NCBI GenBank assembly: GCA_035235625.1
Contig: CP141141.1
Span: 10,599,968 to 10,663,967, forward strand
Length of the DNA stretch: 64,000 nucleotides
DNA from: Saururus chinensis
Taxonomy: Eukaryota > Streptophyta > Magnoliopsida > Piperales > Saururaceae
Reading direction: 5' to 3'
Part shown: in pieces, positions 45,361 to 56,689 of the stretch
Layout of the letters: each line of letters begins with the position of its first letter
How positions within the stretch are numbered: position 1 is the stretch's first letter
The notes under the pieces: model-generated
What the model was told of the DNA's origin: nothing
The model's database searches: none
The model's input: only the letters and a program-made list of their open reading frames with translations
Translations under genes and position numbers: made by a program

Positions 45361-48300
45361 ATGAGGGAAATCTTGCACATCCAGGCCGGGCAATGTGGGA
45401 ACCAGATCGGAGCCAAGTTCTGGGAGGTCGTCTGTGACGAGCATGGCATCGACATGACTGGGAGCTACAAGGGGAACTCCCACCAGCAGCTGGAGAGGGT
45501 GAATGTGTACTACAATGAGGCCAGTGGAGGCAGGTACGTGCCCAGGGCTGTGCTCATGGATCTGGAGCCCGGGACTATGGACAGCCTCCGAACTGGGCCC
45601 TACGGCAAGATCTTCAGGCCAGATAACTTTGTGTTTGGCCAGAATGGTGCCGGAAATAACTGGGCTAAGGGCCATTACACCGAGGGAGCTGAACTGATCG
45701 ATGCTGTTCTTGATGTGGTTAGGAAGGAAGCAGAGAATTGCGATTGCTTACAAGGTTAGTGCTGGGATTAGAATTTAACAATAAACGAGTTCTTCATGTA
45801 CTGGACTTTGCTATTTTGATCAAACTTTGATTTCAGATCTGAGATTGAATTTTGCTTTTTTGTCATTTCATAATCAATTTCGTCGCTAATGCAAAACCTT
45901 GCTGCGATACGCACCGCCATGGGGCCATGTACGGGCCCACGAATGGTTCCCGTGCATCGCGGCATGTGTTCCTGTCTGCAAGTGGGTTCAGCATTTTCAT
46001 TAGATCAGATTACTGTAGTTTATTTCTCTTTGTCCCATATTAATAAGATCTATATTAATTTATTTTAGAAAACTAAATAAAACTATTAATATGGGATAGA
46101 GGTAACATTATATAATTAATTTTTTAAAAAATAATAAAAAAGAAAAAGTTAATATGAGATTGAAATTCGATCCCTAGGTATCCTGCATTGTTAAAAATTG
46201 ACTGTTGTGATGCAAGGGTTAAATTTGAGCATTGCTTCTGTAGGCTTTCAGATCTGCCATTCCCTTGGTGGTGGGACCGGGTCCGGGATGGGGACCCTCC
46301 TGATCTCCAAGATCAGGGAAGAGTACCCAGACCGGATGATGCTCACCTTCTCCGTCTTCCCTTCGCCGAAGGTGTCCGACACCGTCGTGGAGCCGTACAA
46401 CGCCACCCTCTCCGTCCACCAGCTCGTTGAGAACGCCGATGAGTGCATGGTCCTTGACAATGAGGCTCTGTATGATATCTGTTTCAGGACCCTCAAGCTC
46501 ACAAATCCCAGTTGTAAGTGTTTTAATCCTACTATTAGCTGCATTGTCGATAGATCAATTACATTCTATAGCTATTCTATCAAATCTCATGTCTATCCTA
46601 GGTCAAGTAGGACTTCTAGTTTTCATCTCATGTTAATTATTACTTTATGTTTGACATATAAATGAAATAGATTCTTATTTGTGGAAGCCCAATAGATAAA
46701 AGAATAAGTGAAGTTTTAGATATAAGTTATAGGGTCCACAAATGAACCTTACAGCTGGTGTTTGTTTATGTTTTTTCAATGGGATGCAGCTGGTCTATGT
46801 GACCCCTTATGCAGCCTTACCCATAAAATTATGCATTATATTCTCTACTACACACACACAAGTGGGAGCCAAAAAAAAATAAAACTTTTAAGGGGCTAAA
46901 AGTCTCATTGATAATGAGTCAAACGTAAATTACGCATAAAAGTATGTTAGTGATGAGATCGATGATACACACGTTATATATTATTGATCTTAAACAATAA
47001 AGGCTCTTACATGTGACATAAGTCATTGAGGAACATTAAAAACATTTTCCCACGGGGTGCATGATGCCAGCTATTAAAAAAAAATCAAAATATCAAGGAT
47101 CTGCTTGGTCCCACGGAAAATGAAAAGTACAGCGTCATGCCCCCATGGCCATGGGCATGCCTGCCTTCTTCTGATCAACATTAATTGTCCACTATTATTG
47201 ATCAAAATTAGTTAGTGTTCTGTTCACGGGTGGAGATAGTGGACTTCATATGTTGTTGGTAAGGAAAATAATATTAACCCATCAAATTTATCCAACAAAC
47301 CCTTTTAACTAGGTAGTGATTGGACATTATAGGCTCAAGTAAACTTTGAGCGAGGCCCACATATTCTATCCAAGGAATTACCCAATTGTCAGGGTTTATT
47401 TTGTTAAGTAGATTCGTCAGGTGTACATTAGTATTATTATCGACTAGCGGCAATTTTTAAGATCTACGATGCATATAAAATAGAAGTAACTCCCAGAAAT
47501 ACTCCTGGAGTAATTAATAATTTCTCCTCGTACTAACCACACTAAGCATAGCATAATATTAGATCATCATTCATATTCAAAGTCTTAATAATTTCTTCCT
47601 CATGGTGGTAATGTGTCCATTATTGGTGGGATTCACAAATTCTTGGCACATTATCATAAAATATAATACGAGAACAAAATTGCCACATTACAATTTGTAA
47701 CCTCATTTGATCAAGGATATGCAGTATATTTCCATTAGTCTTGATGAATATGCTTAATTATGTTTGTACTTGATGTAATTATGCGTAAATGCAGTTGGAG
47801 ACCTGAACCACCTGATCTCCACCACTATGAGCGGAGTGACCTGCTGCCTCCGCTTCCCGGGTCAGCTCAACTCCGACCTCCGGAAGCTGGCCGTCAACCT
47901 CATCCCCTTCCCTCGCCTCCACTTCTTCATGGTGGGCTTCGCCCCGCTCACCTCTCGAGGCTCCCAGCAGTACCGGGCCCTCAGCATCCCTGAGCTCACC
48001 CAGCAGATGTGGGATGCGAAGAACATGATGTGCGCCGCCGACCCCCGCCACGGCCGCTACCTCACCGCCTCGGCCATGTTCCGCGGCAAGATGAGCACCA
48101 AGGAAGTTGATGAGCAGATGATCAACGTTCAGAACAAGAACTCCTCCTACTTTGTGGAGTGGATCCCCAACAATGTCAAATCCAGTGTCTGCGACATCCC
48201 ACCGACTGGCCTCTCAATGTCATCCACTTTCATGGGCAATTCTACTTCTATTCAAGAAATGTTCAAAAGGGTATCAGAGCAGTTCACTGTTATGTTCAGG

Positions 48301-48462
48301 AGGAAGGCCTTCTTGCATTGGTATACTGGTGAGGGCATGGATGAGATGGAGTTCACAGAGGCTGAGAGCAACATGAATGACTTGGTGTCTGAGTACCAGC
48401 AGTATCAAGATGCGGTGGCCGAGGACGACGAGGACTTCGTGGAGGAAGGGGATGAGAATTAG
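45361..48462 (+). CDS. TUB: Beta-tubulin
   Basis: Beta subunit of the alpha/beta-tubulin dimer that polymerises into microtubules in cytoplasm and spindle; it binds exchangeable GTP. Exons: 45361-45754, 46244-46513 and 47795-48462, together 1,332 nt or 443 residues, normal for plant beta-tubulins. Both introns begin GT, end AG and sit at the two conserved plant positions (after codons 131 and 221, each splitting a codon after base 1). The protein starts [17 protein letters not shown], with the MREI tetrapeptide that in animals mediates tubulin mRNA autoregulation. Exon 2 carries the tubulin GTP signature GGGTGSGMG. Exon 3 has the conserved core ([28 protein letters not shown]) and ends in the acidic tail [11 protein letters not shown]. 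No damage is visible. An alternative upstream ATG would add residues not found in the family. Intron 1 holds a Stowaway MITE; intron 2 is long (1,281 nt). Confidence 0.98.
46025..46102. mobile_element. Short Stowaway-type MITE in beta-tubulin intron 1
   Basis: 78 bp between TA dinucleotides (46023-46024, 46103-46104). Ends TTTCTCTTTGTCCCATATTA and its inverted counterpart ATTAATATGGGATAGAGG. It lies about 140 bp upstream of the exon 2 acceptor. Confidence 0.78.
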
Positions 48463-49619
48463 ATGTATTGTTATGGGTTCTTTTGTGGGATGAGGTTGCA
48501 GGTGCTTGTATTTAAGAAGTTGGAATAAGGGGGCTAGCTATATGTTGGTGGCTTGACCATTGTTAGCTCCCTGTTGATTTGTGTATATTAATATGAAATT
48601 TGATCATATGTTGTTCCTTTGGTGGATGAATTATACTAGCTTGAAATTTTGTAATATTGAAGCTACGTGTATCAGGAAAGTGTGCTAAATTTCTTTATTT
48701 TGCAATACTTTCAAAAATGTATGATATCTATGCCTAATTCTAAGTTAGGAAAGCTATTTTAAAATTTGGCCGATCCCGACTATTCACAAAGCATAGGATG
48801 ACTTAAGTAGGTAGCACTTTTTTCATCATTTTTATACGGATAATTTTTTTTCTTTCCTTTTCTTTCCTACATACATAATAAAACTTCAATATTCTTAAAT
48901 AGTAAAATAAAAATTACATTAATTTCTTTGTAGAGTTTTAATAAATTCCTCTAATTCATATTTCTTAATTCATATCAAACTCTAAATTCTTAAGTCTTAA
49001 AGTTTTTAAATTTTCATATTCAAGTTATTCTCTTGAAATTGATTTGGGTCTCGTCATGTATAAAACATTTTAGAAAAAATAGAGATTTATAACATTAAGA
49101 TGAAGAAAATTAACATATTTTTTACTCATGGTGCATTCTTTTCTTAGTTGAATAATAAGAACACTCATCATTGTATTTTTTATCCTTAATCATAATTTTC
49201 AAGTATAAAGAGATTCAGCTGAACATAAATACAAGAGCAAACCAAACACTAATGCATCTACTTAAAAGTGCATAAAACATTTTTTGTGTTTTTGTATTTT
49301 TTTCATGTGACTATATGAAAATAAAAAGAATCGAAAACAAAAATCTTAAAATTTGGCCTCAATTGATTGAAAAAATTAAATCAAGAACAATGTTGAAAAA
49401 AAATTTATTTTTAAAAAGGGACAACCTTTGATTTGCTTACTAATCCAATTTTTAAGCTATTTAAGGGTGGTTTTAAGGATGGTGAGTAATCATTCTTTCC
49501 AACTTGTATTCTAAGGGTCTCTACAACTTCTTTTTTCATCCAAGCCATCAATATTTTCTTCTCATTAGTTTGTCAAGCTTTTTTAGGTGTTTAAGTGGGT
49601 TGGCATGCTTATTGACCAA
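48463..49619. other. Beta-tubulin 3' UTR and spacer
   Basis: The first 150-200 bp are presumably the 3' UTR, with AT-rich near-upstream elements around 48580-48620 but no canonical AATAAA that I would trust. Beyond about 48700 the sequence is spacer. A segment at 48787-48838 (GATGACTTAAGTAGGTAGCA...) recurs in diverged form at about 52055-52105, flanking the LTR-like copy C. Confidence 0.45.
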
Positions 49620-50864
49620 TGTGAGAGTTTAAAATTTGTTCACTAATTAGTGGATTACCACTATGTCTTTAGTTTGATTATCTTAGAAAGATAAAGACTA
49701 CAAGATGTGACCTCAATTACACAAAATCTAATGTGAACAAAATTAAAACCGCTATCAATCAATCACCACTTAATTACGCATGCACCAGCACACAAGAAAT
49801 TTAAAGTGGAGAACCCAAATTGGGTAAAAAAAACCATAGCTCTCCAATACAATGCTAAATCAATACACTAAAACCAAGATCTTATAAGACCAAACTACCA
49901 ACCCCTACCCGGCAAAAAGAAACCTCTTTCTTTTTATGTCGTTGGCCTTCAAGCTTCACCCTTGGACTTGAAAACATTCTCCCTTCAAGTTTGTCTTCGT
50001 CTTCTTCAAAGTGATCAATCACAACTCTTATTGAGCATGAGCTTCTTCAACTCCCCTTATGAAGAACTTCCTCAACAACCCTTTTGTATAGTGTGATGTG
50101 TGTGAATAACTCCTCTTCAATTCATAAGTTGATCATGAATCAAAGTTTTCTCACACCTATTCATTTGCACTTAATTAATTCAATGGTGACTAAGGGTAAA
50201 TCTAAAAAAATGAAAACTTTCAAGTTTTTCTCGCAAAAATTATTTTCCCTCTCTTCTATTTCATCCAACTATAGCCCTCATAGAGTCTCCCAAAATAGCT
50301 AGGGTTAAGGTGACCAAGATTAGAAAAACTCTATTCCAGAATCCTAAGCTAAGAAACTTTTTCATAGATCGATCGATCTTTTCATGAAGGTGATTGATTA
50401 TTCAAGTTACTGTGATGAGCTAAATTCAAATCGATCGATCCTTCAATCTAAGTTTGATCAATTGTGCTCTTGAGTAAAAAAATCAAGAACCATTCATTAG
50501 CCAATCAATTCATTCACAAGACAAGTTCAAAACTTATCGATTGCTTATGAACACTTCTGTGAATTTTTACCATTTTTGCCCAAAATAGTTAAAAATATTT
50601 TCTAAGATTTTTCTAATCACAAACTAAGTATTTTGTGCACGTGAATGTATGTTAAATTTACTTTGATTCAAAATATTTTGTTCAATCTTCAACCTTGAAT
50701 TTATAAAACTCGTCAATTTGTATTTTTCAAGTCATTTAATTCAACTCATTCATATCACTAATCTAATCATAGTCTAAAATACTTAAACATGCATGATGAT
50801 TGGACATAGTTTTGATTAACAAAATTCAGCTAATGACAAAAATATATCCCCATATGTTCTAACA
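49620..50864 (+). mobile_element. LTR-like sequence family, copy C
   Basis: Begins TGTGAGAGTTTAAAATTTG and ends CCATATGTTCTAACA. Directly after it comes ATCTATCACTTTGGCTATTT, resembling the first internal bases of SIRE/Maximus-type copia elements. It shares module order with copies A and B (21.6 and 24.8 kb), including paired ATCGATCGATC words. It is the best-preserved terminus of the three. No coding region follows. Confidence 0.55.
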
Positions 50865-53574
50865 ATCTATCACTTTGGCTATTTCGTGACAAAACTCTAC
50901 AAGTTATGAAAATAAAAAAATTACAACTCATTAACAATTTAGTATATTAACTTTTATTGTTACAAAATATATACTACCACTTCTAAGATGCACTAAGACC
51001 ATTTGAAATTGATCTTGAAAAGCCTTAAACATGTACTTAGTCTAGACACTTAAACAAAAATTAATTTGCATGACACCGTTCAATCAAGTATAAAGTAACC
51101 ACATTCATTGATTTTCCAAAAGTTTTTCTCCCCTTTTTTGTTTGAAATAGTCAAAAGTGAATTAAAAATCATAGAAATTATACAATAAATCACATATGTC
51201 ATATGTCAAGCATTCAACTATGAAGACATTAAAATAAATAAGCAATAAGCATAAATGCCTCAAAATATTCAGTAGCCAAATATACATTAGTTTCAAATAC
51301 AAAAAATAATCATGAAAGTGCATATCATGAACTAAACAATGTTTTAACTGGAACTAATTTTAAAATATTTGTTCGAGCACGAACTGAGAGACCAGCGAAT
51401 GATTGTCCAATAGGTGTAATTGATCAATTTTAGTTGTTTTAAAAAAAAATATTTTTTAAAGATTCCCAAAAAATCAGTAATTCCAATGTTTCAAAACATC
51501 ATTTGCAATTAAAAATACATTATTTGGATTTTTAGAGCTAAAAATAAAAATTAAACAAGAAAAAACAAGTAATGTTCAGCTCTTTGATTAAGTTCTATTA
51601 ATCAAAATTTAAACCAAGTACATCCATAGACTAATGATCATTTACAGCTCTTAGTCATCTACTTTGGCTTGTGAATTTTGATTTTTTTTTTCATTTTAAC
51701 CTTTTAACTCTTTTTTATTAATTTTTGAATAAACCATCACTTTAACTTTTGTCTCTTTCATTCATTAATTTCACAAGGTCCTTAAGAGACCAAGTCCTCT
51801 AGACTAGTAAAGAAAAAGTTCTTATATTTTACTCACTTGACTAGATTCAATTTACAAGAATTCTTCTAAAAGAGAGATAAAACATTTAGATCAATATCTT
51901 TTGCCCCTACCTAAATTCTGAGTTATGACATTTTTTTCTCAATTCATTCTTCTAGGGCTTTATTTTTTTTAATTATCTCAACTTGCATTATATAATTTCA
52001 TTCATGACAATTTTCTTTTTTATGTCAAGTGGATAAGAGCTTTTACATTAGCCTAGGCCGATGTAAGTAGGTAGCCCTTCTTCATCATCGTTATGATGAT
52101 AAATTTATTGTAAGACTAAAAGAAGTAAACAATTATAAGCTCACAAGTCATTACAATGATTTGAAGTCTCTGATTCCTAGATAGAAGTCTAGAGAAGATG
52201 ACAAGGCATATTGCTTATTAGGGCTTCTGCTTGGTCGGGGGTATTTTAGGTCATTTGCTACAATCGATTGTTGGATGTCTACTATTGACTTTTGACGAGT
52301 GTGGGTTGCTAATGGGTTGCTAACTGTTTATTATTGACTTTTGACTAGTGATTGTTGACTGTTGGCTATCAACCTTCAACTTTCTACATTTGATTGTTGA
52401 TTGTCAGCTATTGGCTTGCTACTTTTGACATTCGATTGTCAAATGTTGGTTGTTGGCTTTTAACAGTCTAGTCTACTTAGAGGCAGAGGAGTATATGGAA
52501 CTAGGATACGAACGAGCATTCATATGTATATCTTTATAAATTATGTTGAGTCAAGTCTTATGAATTATATTCTTAATTATGCATATTCTATACATTAGTT
52601 CTGCTTCAAAAGTATATGTTCCATACTTTATAGGATGTTAGCATGCCCATATTTCATATAACATAACATTTGCACATATTTATGAACACATTTTAACACA
52701 AATGTTAAAAGGTTTTGACTTATTGGCATACAACACACAAATGCATGACCCCGTAAATCTTGAATCGAATACACACAACTACAAGAGTAAATTTGAAAAC
52801 TTATATTAATATATATAACAATCTAGCCTCTACAATCATCATAGTATGTAAGAGTGATTCTATAAACCTAGAAACTTATATTAATACATATGACAATATA
52901 ACACCTACAATAATCAATGACTGTAAGCATCATTCCATGCACCAATTGCCAAGGCCATAACACTCACTAGTCAACAATCCAACTGCATAGATATCTCTTT
53001 ACAAAGCAATATAGCAACACCTTCTCATAAATGATTATATATTAATTCCATATACTTCATCTTAAAATCATTTCCTGCCATTAGATTTTTTGTTTACTAG
53101 TGAAAGACAATAGGCCCCATATACGCAAGACAATAGCAATGAAGAAGCATATATGGATACAATTTTTTTGTTACAAAAAGTTTCACATTAGTCTATGATG
53201 CCATTTCAGGGCACACATTTCTTTCTCCTAAGATTCATTAAGTAACAAAGAACAACTCCTTTCATGAATGCCGCATACAAAAGCCACCCAGGTATGACTT
53301 TTCTTTCATGCACAAGGACATAGGGTGAACAAAAGAAAAGTCATAACAACATGGTGTTTGTACACAACATTACTGATATGGAATTGTTCTTTGCACTTGG
53401 TGAAGCAAAAGAGAAAGAAATGTCTACCATGAAATATCATCATCTATTTTACTCTCAGTGTGTGGATGTTTTCCTTTTGGTGCACCACTCAGGTAATATT
53501 TTGGAAGTTAACCCAATCGATAGTCGATTGTCAACAATTGGCATTCGTAAGCAGACATGAATAGTTTGCTTTCA
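50865..53574. other. AT-rich spacer, possibly decayed element interior
   Basis: No gag-pol motif in any frame. About 52260-52470 is a loose minisatellite of TTGACTGTTGGCTAT/TTGATTGTTGA-like words, whose complements recur at about 53515-53545 and 54110-54200. Frames at 52760-52960 and 53351-53560 are not recognisable. Confidence 0.4.
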
Positions 53575-54715
53575 GCAACTCATTCAATGATTCCAACACC
53601 CCACTACCCGATGAAAAAAATCACCAGACACATTTACATTTTAGCATGCTTATACTCTAAAATCACATCATATTTGTTTTTAATTGCGATGTTCTAGCAT
53701 GCATGCTATGATCCACACCCCAAATAAGCATAAATATAACTCAAAACCTTGCCTTTCTTCTTGCTAGACTTGCAATGATAGTCATGGAGAATAGATGATG
53801 AAAATCAGCCTCTTTTCACTACGATTCCTTGCCTTAGGCAAAAAGCCTACTAACTAAAGTTGGATGGGCCAGAGGTATAGGTGTCAAATGACCTTCTGCA
53901 ACTAGATCAAAGACTTTCTCTTTAGATGTTTCTAGTTTGGTGGGAGGATTACGGAGATTAGGATTTCAAGGACAAGCTCACCACCGATTTCAAGGGGAAA
54001 AGTCCCAAGGAGATGCCGCCTATGACAGAATTGTAGCAATGGAAATGGATGCAATCCTAGCTTATTTCACTAACTAAATAAAACATTTCCTGTGTTGACC
54101 CCTTTTGCCCAATCGACAGTCAGCCAAGTCAATAGTCAATAGTAGGTAGTTGATAGTTAGCCTAGTCGACAATTGTTAGTCAACATCGGCCAAAAAGCCA
54201 GTCAATAGTAGTAACCCACTGGTAACAATCAGCTCTTGGCTACTCATTCAAGGATTCCAACACCCCACTACTAGCCAAAAAAAATCACCAAACACATTTA
54301 CATTTTAGCATGCTTCTACTCTAAAATCACATCATATTTGTCTCTAACTATGATATATTGGCATGCATACAACAATCCACACCCCAAATATGCATATGAC
54401 TAAAAAATCTTACCTTTATTCTTGCTAGGCTTACGATGACACATGGAGAAATGATGATGAAAACATGTCTCTTTTCTTCGCATTTTCTTTCCTTAGTCAA
54501 AATGGGGGACATAGTTTTCATAACATTAGTCGCCTACCACAGCCATCTAAAGTTTGAGGGGCCTTAGGTAGGGTCTGATTGATCTTCTACCATTGGATCA
54601 AAAGCTATGTCCACTTTGGTGGGTGGATTATGGAGGTTAGGATCGTAATAGCACACTCATGCTGATTTCAAGGGGGTTAGTTCACAAGGAGATGGCAGCA
54701 ATGGAAATGGTTGCA
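53575..54715 (+). repeat. Tandem non-coding duplication (about 480 bp x 2)
   Basis: About 53575-54050 is repeated at about 54242-54712 in the same order: TTCCAACACCCCACTAC, CACATTTACATTTTAGCATG, AAAATCACATCATATTTGT, CACACCCCAAATA-GCATA, CTTGCTAG-CTT, TTTGGTGGG-GGATTA, and CAATGGAAATGG at the end. They are separated by about 190 bp with TCAATAGTCAATAG-like words. The copies are diverged. No protein frame is shared. Confidence 0.8.
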
Positions 54716-54721
54716 GATAAA

Positions 54722-55345
54722 GGTGCTCACAGACAAAAAATGAACACGGACATATGGCTGTTTGTGTTCATCCACCATTTTGTATATCCCTTGTTTGTGT
54801 TTGTCCATATCCGACCTAGTCTGTATTATGCTTTGTCCAAGTCCATCCTCTACGAACATGGACACAAATGGACTTGGACAAATATTTCAACACCTTAATT
54901 TTATCCCAATTCAAAAAATTTAGTACATTATAGCATATTAAAATTGTCTTAACTTGCTACATGGGTATTAGATCCGTGTTTTTAAGTTGACAAATACCTA
55001 TGTAGCATGTTAATATTGTTCTAACATGCTACATCAATGCGGGATTCATGTTTTTTTAAGTTGTCAAGTATCTATGTAGCATGTTAGGACTATCTTAAGG
55101 CACTACATAGGTACTAAATTCTTTTTTTTTCTAGTACGTAGTAATAATTATTAATAATATTTAAGGGACTATTAGGTAAGGGTGGTGTACACGGACAAGG
55201 GCATGTTCGCTTCTGAAGCTCCTAAGTAGGGCAGACAAAAAATTTGGTTTATGTCCACGTTCGTGTCCACTTCGAACCAAAAAAATTGTCTATTTGATAT
55301 AAAAAAGGACGCAAGCACGAATGTCCATGAGCACCCCTAGTTAAA
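54722..55345 (-). mobile_element. hAT-like non-autonomous element, copy 2 (inverted)
   Basis: Ends AGGTGCTCACAGAC and GTCCATGAGCACCCCTAG. Its reverse complement follows copy 1 (4833-5545) closely through the periodic core (ATGCTACATAGATACTTGAC, AACATGCTACATAGG). An imperfect 8-bp flank pair CAGATAAA/TAGTTAAA is a possible eroded target duplication. It sits just upstream of the gypsy gag remnant. Confidence 0.6.
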
Positions 55346-55359
55346 TAATGGGCGTCGTA

Positions 55360-55926
55360 GTTGAATAGTAGGATTTCAACCTACTACTTTAGCCAAGGTT
55401 GTGGAATTGGCCTCACTGCTAGAGCAAGAGTATTAAGAATTCTTGGTTGAGAAAAAAAATTGCGGACAAGGTAGTAGGATGGAAGATCAGAAAAGAAAAA
55501 TGATGGCCCCTAACCAGTTTAATAATAAAAAATTTCAAAGGACCTCTAGACCACCGCCCCAAAACCAAAGAGAGAAGTTAATAAGTGCTCCAAATGTAAC
55601 CGATTTCATCTGCCAGGGATCGGTTATCTCTTTGAGAGACGATGCTTCGCATGTGGAGACCCTGGACACAAAATCAAGGAATGCCCCAAAAAGAAGATCA
55701 AAGAAGAAATTAAGCCGGAACAAAAGCCAAAGGCTCAGAGGCGAGTGTATGCTGTTACTATAGAAGAAGTTCAAACTTCAACAAAAGTTATACACTTCTA
55801 ATTATGGATAAAGTTGTTAAGATTTTAATAGATCCAGGATCGACACATTCTTTTATATCATTTGACTTTGCTTTAAGTACGGACCCAGTCAAAAATCTGA
55901 GCCAAGTCATCCAAGTTACAGGGTAG
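55360..55926 (+). pseudogene. Ty3/gypsy gag zinc knuckle and protease fragment
   Basis: A gag tail (TTLAKVVELASLLEQEY, about 55380-55432, then an in-frame stop) leads to NNKKFQRTSRPPPQNQ (about 55524-55571). After a frameshift near 55585 comes a degenerate first knuckle (CSKCNRFH) and a complete second one, CFACGDPGHKIKEC (CX2CX4HX4C, 55640-55681). A stop at about 55799 is followed in another frame by an aspartic protease start with the active-site motif ILIDPGSTHSFIS (55821-55860; DPG in place of DTG/DSG). It ends at a stop at 55924-55926, beyond which no pol continues. The domain order and knuckle spacing point to the gypsy chromovirus group. Three breaks make it inactive. Confidence 0.87.
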
Positions 55927-56684
55927 AGTTGACCCAGCTGGGTCAATTAAGCCCAGCCAGTCAAACCGATGACCCGAACAACTGGGCAGGTCCAAGCTGT
56001 AAAAAAATTGGACGAGGGAGAGGAAGGGGGAAGCAGAGGGAGAGGGAGAGGAGGGTAAAAGGGAGGGGAAGGAGAGGGAGAGAGAGAGAGGGGAAGGAGA
56101 GGGAGATAGAGAAGGAGGGGAAGGGGAAGAGGGTCGGTCATTAAGGAAGAGAGGGAGGGGAAGCCTTTGGGCGTGTTGCCGGAGAGGAGGGGAGGGGCAT
56201 CAAACATGTCTGTGGAGAGGAGAGGGAGGATAATCTGTCGAGTGTGTCACCGGAGAGGAGAGGGAGGGGAAGCCAAGGCTGGATTGCCGGAGAGGAGAGG
56301 CAGATGAAGCTGGTGAAGGGCTGCTAGAGAGAAGAGGCAAGGGAAGCCGATGCCGAAATCACCATCGCCACTACTGCTCTAATAGCCGCAAAGGGAGATG
56401 GAGAGGGGAAGGAGAAGGGAGTTCAAAGTTGTCGATTTGGTGGGAGAGAGGTGAGGGAGGAGGTTGGAGAGGCGGTGGCCGACTTGCTAATGGACCAAGG
56501 GGAGAGGGAGAGGGGGAGGAAGAAGGGGCGAAAGGGGAACACTGTCACATTTTGGGAAGGCAAGGTTGGCAGTGGGCTGCTTGATGGATGGTGGCTATCA
56601 TGATCCTCATGGCTTGGGCAGAAACCGGGGAGGAATGGTGCTTGTTGCCAGCAAGAAAGAGTGCGAGTGGGACTCTAGGAGTGA
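55927..56684 (+). repeat. Polypurine-rich tract with GGAGAGGAG repeats
   Basis: About 56010-56330 is nearly all A/G on the plus strand. From about 56160 the unit (T)GCCGGAGAGGAGAGGGAGG recurs at roughly 55-bp intervals. The long open frames on both strands here are composition artefacts. The GA-rich sequence resumes directly after the solo LTR at 61711, so the LTR was inserted into this tract. Confidence 0.75.
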
Positions 56685-56689
56685 GGGAG
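56685..56689 (+). repeat. Left target-site duplication GGGAG
   Basis: Five bases directly before TGTAAGGTCCC. They are identical to 61711-61715. Confidence 0.85.

Noticed and set aside
45316-48051. Minus-strand and alternative-frame open frames across the tubulin gene
   Set aside because: Shadows of conserved beta-tubulin exons.
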